NCBI GenBank assembly: GCA_963693305.1
Contig: OY855913.1
Span: forward strand, 15,717,022 to 15,781,021
Direction: 5' to 3'
Source of the DNA: Meandrina meandrites
Lineage: Eukaryota > Cnidaria > Anthozoa > Scleractinia > Meandrinidae
DNA length: 64,000 nt
In this document: positions 57,001-64,000 of the stretch, one piece after another
Numbering within the stretch: position 1 is the stretch's first letter
Layout of the letters: the number at the start of each line of letters is the position of its first letter
Position numbers and translations under genes: made by a program
The notes under the pieces: generated by a model
Told to the model about the DNA's origin: nothing
Seen by the model: only the letters and a program-made list of their open reading frames with translations
Databases searched by the model: none

Positions 57001-60000
57001 ACATTGTCAACATAGAAGTACTTTCCACCTGGATGGCAAGATCGTATGAAGCTAGTTTATGTGGACATTTTGTTTAACTGTTGTGGTCTTCATAAACACA
57101 ATTACTTGGATTTTCCAGGAGGTAGAGCAAACCATGTTTAAAAATAATGGCAATTCCTGGGGGGTGGGGGAACAGGAACAGGTGCAAACCAAAAAGCCTT
57201 CAATGGGGGTGTATATGGATTTTTTCTGGAACCACACATTATTTAATAAGGATCTAAAGGGATCATCATTAAAACCAGCTAGAATGATACTTAGTTTACG
57301 TCTACAATTAAAAAACCCACAATTATAATGATTAGACAAAAACATTGAAAAAGCATCACCTTAGTTTACCCTGCATTAAAAAAACACGTTATATTGTTAT
57401 TTATCAAAATTAATTATAAATTAATATGTTAAAATGTCAATGAATTAAGCTGAAGCATACATCAGTATTTTGTTAACATATTTATGTAAGTTATATTTAG
57501 TTATAAGATTTAGCAGCTGCAAGCAAAGTTGATTAGCAGCAATAAGTGCCCTCATTGCCAACGTGTCAGGCCTTCTGGAAGACCAGAAGGCCTGACGAGG
57601 CGGCAGATTATAGAGCCGTGAGAAGATTTGTATGTGCGGAAAAAATCTCACAAACGCTCCAAAATGTAGAAATGTAAGTAATGTAATGTAATGTAATGTA
57701 AGGTAATGTAATGTAAGGTAGATCGTGACGACACAATGTCTGATGTTTTTAGCCAATCTGTTGAGCAGAAACTGTTCAGCACGTGCACAATTTGTCATAG
57801 TTGTGGCCAATCAGCGCGCTACGTATTTGTTCAGCACGTGCACGATGCATGATTCATGGCGTCGATACGTGATCCGCAAACTCACATGTGTGAGAAGCTA
57901 AACAACGGCCGGTACGCGATATGCTTTTAGCCATGCATGGCGGGTGCCAAGAATCGCCTGCGTAAGGCTTTGACTGTAACGAGAGGCTCTTCCGAAAAGA
58001 TTTATTCAAGAAAATCTGCCCAGAATCAATGGAGAAACAAAGAAGATGACCTCGGATACAGGCAAAGTGAAAACTGCCCACGTTTGTTGCAGTATTGAGC
58101 TGAGTGACACTGAATCGCTGCAGAATTATTTCCCTTCGCATTGCCAGTAGATTCTTCCAGTACCAAGTAAGCTTTATTGAGATTATTTGAAATTTTTATT
58201 TCGATGAAAAGTGCGTTCTTTGCTTCATTTTTCCCCTACTCGCTAGTAATGGCAATCTTTCGGACTGAAAAAAGATCGAACTGAAAGCATTTAGAATCTG
58301 TACGTGACCGCTTTATCGAAACAATCTCCGCAGGAATTCCAAACCGCGGTATGGAAATCGCCACGAAATGTTCATTGCTGTAGTTCTACATCTTGTATTT
58401 TAAGAGCACTAAGTACTGTATATATATACTCTGTATATGTGCTTCTAAAAGCAAATAAAAAGGAAATTTATTTTATGGAGTTGTTTCAAATGACGACCAA
58501 TGACGCGTATGGCGACAGGAGCTTGTAATTGTAATTGTAGCTTGCGCCCCCACGACGCGAGGTCATAATTTCAAAATAAAGTATTTCTTAGCTGGATGAC
58601 CTCGAAAGTAAACACTTTATACCTGTTTCTACCGGTATATTTTATTTTAGGCCGAGAATGCCCTAAATCTTTTTGATTTTCGAACGATTTTCTTCAGCGC
58701 CAGAATCAAAACAATAACAAACACTCGCAGTCGACAGAGAGTCTTTAATATTAAATTTAGTAATCAATTAGTCTTGTGAAGCGGGTAGGGGGTTGGGTAA
58801 AATGCAGCCTTTATTTGTGTTACTATATATGAAGTAAACAAAGGCTATATATTTTCCGAGTTTCAGTGGCTCACAGCCACTCTGATTTAAGGTCTATTGG
58901 ACTTAAAAAACAGCTGACACCTTTCCAAAATAGCGGCATAGAACTGCAATGGCTTGCAACCCTCAAATTACATGGATTTCACAAGGTTTCTCACTACTTT
59001 AGTATCATTTTAGAACTCCTTCATTAGGCCTTCACCAAATCGCATCAGTTTATTCCACAAACATTCCGCAACGAATACATGCAATGTACATTGATCACAC
59101 CCACATCATAAAGTGTACTTTTAGTCAAACATTTACAATAAATTTATTATCCTCACAACCCTTCTCTCTTGTTGTACTCGTTGGCACTTCTACCGATAGG
59201 TACCACTAGTAAGATAGTATGTTATGTCACTGGCATTATTTATTTACAAGCCTTTATGCTCCATTGTTAACAAATTGACCACTCAGGCCAACATTTGTCC
59301 ATGGTGTACACTGATCACAGAGCACAGATTTAAGTGCCCATAACGTCAAAAATTGTTTATTTTTCAGCTTATCCTACATTTCACCCAAAGACCTTCTGCG
59401 AAAAAATTTTCGGACGCATTTTTTTAATGAATTTTCAAGACGTTTAAATTTGCCGCCATTTTGGTCCACCATTCGCACCAGTCTTCCTCAGTTTGAAGTG
59501 AGTTGTGAGGTAGGTTCAGGAACATGTGGTTTGAATCATGACTTGTCTGATTTGTACACAACTGAGTGGGAATTTTGCTTCAGAATCTGTATTTAGTTCA
59601 ATTTTGGACCTTTGTTACAACGTGATAATGATCGAGAAAGCAACATCAGTCTTTATGCAGATTCCTGAATGTACGTCATCTTTGAGCCATTATTCTTGTG
59701 ATCAGCCGCAGGGGATGAGTGCAAGAAAATAGAATTTGAAATTTTTAAAAATTCATAAAAAATTCTGTTTTATCCAAATCTAAAAAAATTTTTCACAGAA
59801 GTTCATTGGGTGAAATGTAGAATCAGCTGAGAAATAAAAATTGAAGTTATGGGAACTTTAAGAAATGATGTCAAAAAAAATAATGTAAAGGTGCAACATT
59901 TGCTCAAGTTTTATTTTAACTCATTTTCTTGGGTCATTTTTTATTGACTAGTAAAGTTCTTTACGTTCCTTGACCATTAAAAGTTGTTGACCAACGATCA

Positions 60001-63000
60001 CACAAGAATTCTTCCAGTTATTTCAAGACAATATTAATCTTTTTTCAGTGATAATTGTTTCCTTACTCTCGTAGCATGAATGCTCAATTCTGTAACAATA
60101 TTGGAACAAGAATGAAGATGCTGATCACTTTCTAAGCAACAGAGGATGTTATCAGTGCTTTAGTGACTTAGTTATGAATGTCAAAAAAGTGCTGCATGTA
60201 TTAGTAAATGCAGCTTTACTTGCAGATTCAACAGTTGGATTAAAATTTAATAGAAATGTTCAAGATATTAAATTTTGCTTTAATAAATGCTTTAATTATT
60301 TCAGAGAACACTCCAAATTCATTTTGATTAGAAGATTGGTATTAATAATGTTAAAAGAGATGAATAAAGAAAGAATCCGTAGGAGATATTGCAAAGAATT
60401 GTCACTGATTGAGATTACATCAAAGGAACAAAATAACAAAAGATTTTTAGTAGATAACAGACTGGAAAATCAGGCTAGTGCCTTGGAAAGTGATCACATC
60501 TAGATAAGATGTGGTTCACGAGGTTGTAGAAATGATGAAGCTCAGGTTTTAGAGGATTGACTAGTCCAACACAATTTTTTTGTTTGTTCATTGATGTTGC
60601 CAGACAATTTACTCACCTCCTGCATTTCAAAAGAATCACGATGAATGAGTTCCTGTCAAGTGGCAATGGTGAAAACAAAAAGAACACAAATTTAAGCTCT
60701 GCAGGAACACATTCAAAATTGTACTCTTATTGAATTTGAAGTTAAAAAATTTTAACTTGTACCACTGTAGGAATGCCAAGTTGGGTGTGAACAAATAACA
60801 CTGTAGAAAAAGATGTCAAACTAACATGTTTGTGTTTATGAATGATAAAAGTATTAAATGGTTAGCTTTGTTATTTGCTGAATAGAGCTATGAAGCAAGA
60901 GAGTCTTGTACACAAAAAGCGGCAGGCAGCAAGCTAAGCAACTAGCATAAATTAAACAATTCGTCAGCAAACAAACTAGTTAAAAATGTACCTCTTTATC
61001 ATCTTTTCCATCTTTTCCCATGATAGGGTCAGTTTCTGTCGGTTCCTTCTTGTCCATTCCTGCTCCAAGACGCCAAGCCTTGAAATATTTCTTCTGGAGG
61101 TGAACTTTAAGGGAAATAGCACAGTTAACATCACTGCACCCTTACTATATTGGCTGAGGGATTTTCAACATCTGAATAATTTCAAATTTAATATTGAACT
61201 GAAAAACTAAAGAAAAACAAACAAACAAATTGCAATGTTTGGATGGAAGTACATTGGAAATTCTGAGGGGCTGTGGGGGTTTGGGGTTGGGTGGGGTGCT
61301 CAAGAGCCAAAATTTTAAAGGAAAGTACAGTACAAAGCTTAACTGGAATTTCGCAGAAGGGTTGGGGGGAATTTCAACCAAAATGCCTTCCACGGGGCAG
61401 AGGGGTACGGATATTTTCTAAACCATCTGTAAAACCTGTGATGATATCTACCTTCATGGGCAGCTTTATCTTCAGCATCAACATGATCACCAATACGAGT
61501 AGGCATCTGCCTCTTGGCCATCATTACAAACTGATGCAACACCTTACGCTGCATCCTGTGAACACAAAGCAAGCAAGTCAAAATGTTGGATGACCAAGCA
61601 ACTAGGACTGCCATTAATAGCTGGCAATTGGCTATTGGCAAATAAAAGGCCATCTTGAAATTGACTGCCTAAACATCCCAGCCTGCAACACAGCCTGCCT
61701 CCTGATTCTAATTTCACTCATGTTAGATTGAAAACTTGTATTGCTTTGTCTACTTTTTTATTTATTAAAAAAAGCAGAAAACAGTGAGTTTGCTTACATT
61801 TCTTGACGATGCTTCTCTGCTCTCATTTGAGCTGATTTACTGTCAACAAACTGACAAAAACAGTTGCACAGTTAGAATTACAAAAACAAAGATTCAAACA
61901 ACAACAACTTAGCAGTATAATTTTCATTTTATACGACAAATAAGCAGCAGCAAATAATGATCTGTCCATCTTTCGGTCTTCATTAATATTTTGTTTTGTT
62001 GAGAGGGGGTGCGTGAGGGAGTAGAGGTAATTTGCAATGGAAGGTACAGGTAAGGTCTGCTCAGGAGTCTAGTGGCTCAGTTACCAGTACTAGCCAAGTC
62101 CTTTAAACTCTACCAAAATATGGGTATATTGAATAGGTCTGGACTATGGAATAGAAGGATAGTAGTCCATTGTTTGTATATACTACATCTACCTTCAGCA
62201 CATTTGTTAAGCTGTCCTAACAATTGACTAGTGCTGCAGAGAGGCTGTGGAGCATTGTGCCAAAAAACACAACACGAGACAGTGGTCAGGGAGAAAAACT
62301 ACAGATCAGAGTCAAAACCATTATCAGGTAACTGTTTGGCCGCTGCATGCCTATCACAAGCACAATGCTTGTAGAGGAATAATAAGGTGATAATAGTGCG
62401 ACTTACCAGGAAAATCAAGTAGGCAACAAATCCAATGAAGCAGATGATCATGGTTGCCAGGGCAGCCTTGCGTACGTAATCTGGCTGTTCTCCAAAGTTA
62501 TGTGGCCCAAAATGCCAGTCTGCCCCTTGCACAATGCTAAACAAAATGAGAATCTAAAGGTCAGGGGGCCCCAGTTGTTCAAAGGGCAGATTACCTGTGC
62601 TATACAAATGACTGGATAAATCACTATCCAGTGGATATTAGTGTTGGCAAAACAAACTACACTATCCACTGGATAGTGACTACACTATCCACTGGATAGC
62701 GATTTTTCTGGTGGATAGTGTTGTCCATCCTTTGAACAACCGGGGCCAGTGCTTTAACGAGCTTTGAGCTATACAGTCACTGACAGATGGATCAGAACAG
62801 TATGTAAAAAGTTTGTGTTAGATCTAAGATTGATACTTACAAGTACGAAAGAGAAGTTAACAGCATAATTCCAACAGCTGTCTTGACACTTGGTAAGATT
62901 GTCACACCCTACAACAATAAATTGAAACAAACTGAATCGTCAAAAATGGACTCGCACCTAAATAGCAGCTTGCAATGACAACAAGCTGTTTCCCATGGAG

Positions 63001-63517
63001 GTTTGAGAAATCGGGATGCCACTGTTCATAAAATTCAGTGCCTCTGTTCGCAGCTGTACTGAATAAGTTTACATATTAAATTGATCGTAATGAATAACAA
63101 AAATTACCTGTCGTTTACAACTGATCTTCCCATATCCACTGCCTTCAATAGCTTCATCATAAGCATTAAGGTCACACTTTCCAATTGCCAAGCTACCAGC
63201 CCACGCTGCTGTCAATAACATAATGGTACTACCTGCCAAAGTCCTGTAAACATCAAAAGAACTAGCAATTAATTTGTCCTCTATTTTTACACCCATGCTT
63301 CAATAAAATTATAACTGCTTTTAGATTAAGTCAGGATATTGAATAACACTTCTCACCCCATGCCAACCGAGAGCTTGGTCTGCGCATCAGGTCCAAGACC
63401 AGACACAATGATAATGGCCGAGTCAGGTACTGCTCCAAGCAGCGGTAGGACAATACCACCTGACAAATGAGAGAAAAAAAAAGCATGACTTTCATTTCTT
63501 TTAATTTGTGCAAAAAA

Positions 63518-63573
<56 letters not shown>

Positions 63574-64000
63574 GTGCAAAATGATTGTGCTCAATACTCT
63601 CAATAATCAATCTACATCTTAGTTTTCTTAAATTGACCCCATGCAAAAATGGCTGTCAATTTAAAATTCTTTTGTATGTATTTCAATTAGCCTTAAACTA
63701 ACCTTGCTTTTGAGTTGATAAATCAAAAGAATTTTTAATCTAGAATGAGGTTAGTGAGCCTAATTTATGTGCATACAAAAGAATTTTAAATTGGCAGCCA
63801 TTTTTGCATAGAGTCTATATAGTATAGAGAAGATAGAGATAGATAAGATTTGGGTTGGGCTACAGAAAACTAAAAAGTGGTGTAGCAGAGGAATTTGTGA
63901 GATGCCCACATTATATACGACCTTTGATTTGTTCTTTTTTTCAGAGGACTACACTGAACTGTTCTGTTTTGCATGTGTACAGTTTATTTATCACTTACCA
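53138..64000 (-). CDS. Sodium/calcium exchanger-family (CaCA) membrane protein, partial
   Basis: Fourteen complete exons run right to left: 63357-63459, 63108-63243, 62841-62908, 62407-62536, 61798-61850, 61452-61555, 60992-61104, 60617-60652, 56357-56434, 55664-55745, 55128-55243, 54467-54560, 53862-53926 and 53138-53227. An upstream exon ends at 63999. All have GT-AG introns and the frame stays open for about 422 residues to TAG at 53138. The first alpha-type repeat has LLGAVPDSAIIIVSG and the second has VVTPLCSNASELVSSL. They are separated by a charged cytoplasmic loop (DKKEPTETDP, EEEEGEESF). This is the Na_Ca_ex layout, closest in my recollection to NCL/CAX-like cation/Ca2+ exchangers rather than classic NCX. 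An ion-exchange role is inferred and the ion pair is unknown. The N-terminus lies beyond the window. Confidence 0.88.
53941..54053. repeat. (CAAT)n(CAGT)n compound microsatellite
   Basis: CAAT repeats switch to CAGT repeats near 54007. Intronic in the exchanger gene. Confidence 0.97.
55882..56153. mobile_element. Fold-back of tRNA-like SINE halves in exchanger intron
   Basis: The 39-bp ends (55882-55920 and 56115-56153) are exact reverse complements. Inside, a minus-strand tRNA-like head (TAGCTCAGTTGG, GGTTCAAATTCC) faces a plus-strand partial head (TTGGTAGAGCA, GATTCAAATCCC). This makes an inverted dimer of a different SINE family from A and B. It is not a functional tRNA gene. Confidence 0.65.
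57470..57720 (+). mobile_element. Probable LINE 3' end with hairpin and TAATG tail
   Basis: A 14-bp perfect stem with loop AAGA at 57565-57596 is followed by a short region and a (TAATG)n tail at about 57674-57718. Hairpin plus short tandem tail is typical of non-LTR retrotransposon 3' ends. No reverse transcriptase is present. The long minus frame here is a shadow. Confidence 0.45.
57721..59332. other. Intronic stretch, no recognised feature
   Basis: Part of the 4.2-kb exchanger intron. Frames at 57854-58141 and 58304-58528 lack known motifs. Confidence 0.4.
59333..59857. mobile_element. TTAA-flanked MITE in exchanger intron
   Basis: The 525-bp unit has inverted ends including CCCATAAC and GTTATGGG, with about 75 bp of imperfect pairing (ACATTTCACCCAA / TTGGGTGAAATGT). 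TTAA is at 59329-59332 and 59858-59861. Confidence 0.7.
60174..60503 (+). other. Unrecognised 109-residue open frame antisense to exchanger intron
   Basis: The frame is open from about 60100, and an upstream CYQC precedes the first ATG. It is lysine-, arginine- and leucine-rich with no family recognised. It may be a decayed transposon exon, and coding status is doubtful. Confidence 0.2.
62567..62747. mobile_element. Small MITE with GGCCCCAGTTGTTCAAA ends and TATCCAGTGGATA motifs
   Basis: The ends GGCCCCAGTTGTTCAAA and TTTGAACAACCGGGGCC pair with one mismatch. The interior carries repeated CACTATCCACTGGATAG palindromes. A related fragment is near 38485-38512. It lies in an exchanger intron. 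Confidence 0.75.
63519..63571. repeat. (AAT)n microsatellite
   Basis: About 17 AAT units in an exchanger intron. It creates poly-Tyr and poly-Leu shadow frames on the minus strand. Confidence 0.97.

Noticed and set aside
63331..63646. Poly-Tyr and poly-Leu frames
   Set aside because: They arise from the AAT microsatellite running into an exchanger exon read in the wrong frame.

Overview
This is a eukaryotic, intron-rich and repeat-rich window with no prokaryotic features. It holds tRNA-derived SINEs, Penelope-like retroelements with GIY-YIG nucleases, many MITEs, and animal genes with GT-AG introns. Together these suggest a cnidarian, most likely a stony coral (inference; the species cannot be read from the sequence). 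Two kinds of host gene are recognisable: a pair of single-lobe transferrins and a CaCA-type cation exchanger. Nearly everything else is mobile or repetitive DNA.

Positions 1-43606 form one very large, imperfect inverted repeat. The left arm (1-16019, possibly continuing off the window) mirrors the right arm (18846-43606) around a spacer of about 2.8 kb. Each arm carries one five-exon gene for a secreted, single-lobe transferrin with a hydrophobic, GPI-signal-like tail. Copy 1 is on the minus strand (6479-13979) and copy 2 on the plus strand (19943-27660), so they are head to head. Both keep the four iron ligands and the dilysine pair, but the anion-binding arginine is lysine. Each has a minisatellite of about 90-bp units rich in AATAAA just downstream. 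The arms differ mainly by clean transposon insertions, each with an empty site in the opposite arm. These include hAT-like, Mutator-like and SINE insertions on the left, and TTAA-flanked elements, one of them 11 kb, on the right.

The 5' flanks of the two transferrins differ completely because each took different insertions. Copy 2 has a 362-bp TTAA-flanked MITE carrying CRE, E-box, CCAAT and TATA-like motifs. Copy 1 has a 155-bp hAT-like MITE and a 1.3-kb TGTACA element at the equivalent place.

The spacer contains a Penelope GIY-YIG fragment and a 1237-bp TA-flanked element. A second copy of that element, of equal length and with identical predicted proteins, lies at 44480-45716. It carries broken pieces of a RecQ-like helicase and a ZAD-like zinc-binding protein.

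From 43607 to 53137 there is mostly mobile DNA: an essentially perfect 375-bp palindrome with a target duplication (46421-46795), small MITEs and a 5'-truncated Penelope-like element (49613-51100). From 53138 to the right edge, 14 full exons on the minus strand encode the C-terminal 422 residues or so of a sodium/calcium-exchanger-family membrane protein. Its introns hold a SINE fold-back, a LINE 3' end, MITEs and microsatellites. A 200-base run of N lies at 9263-9462.
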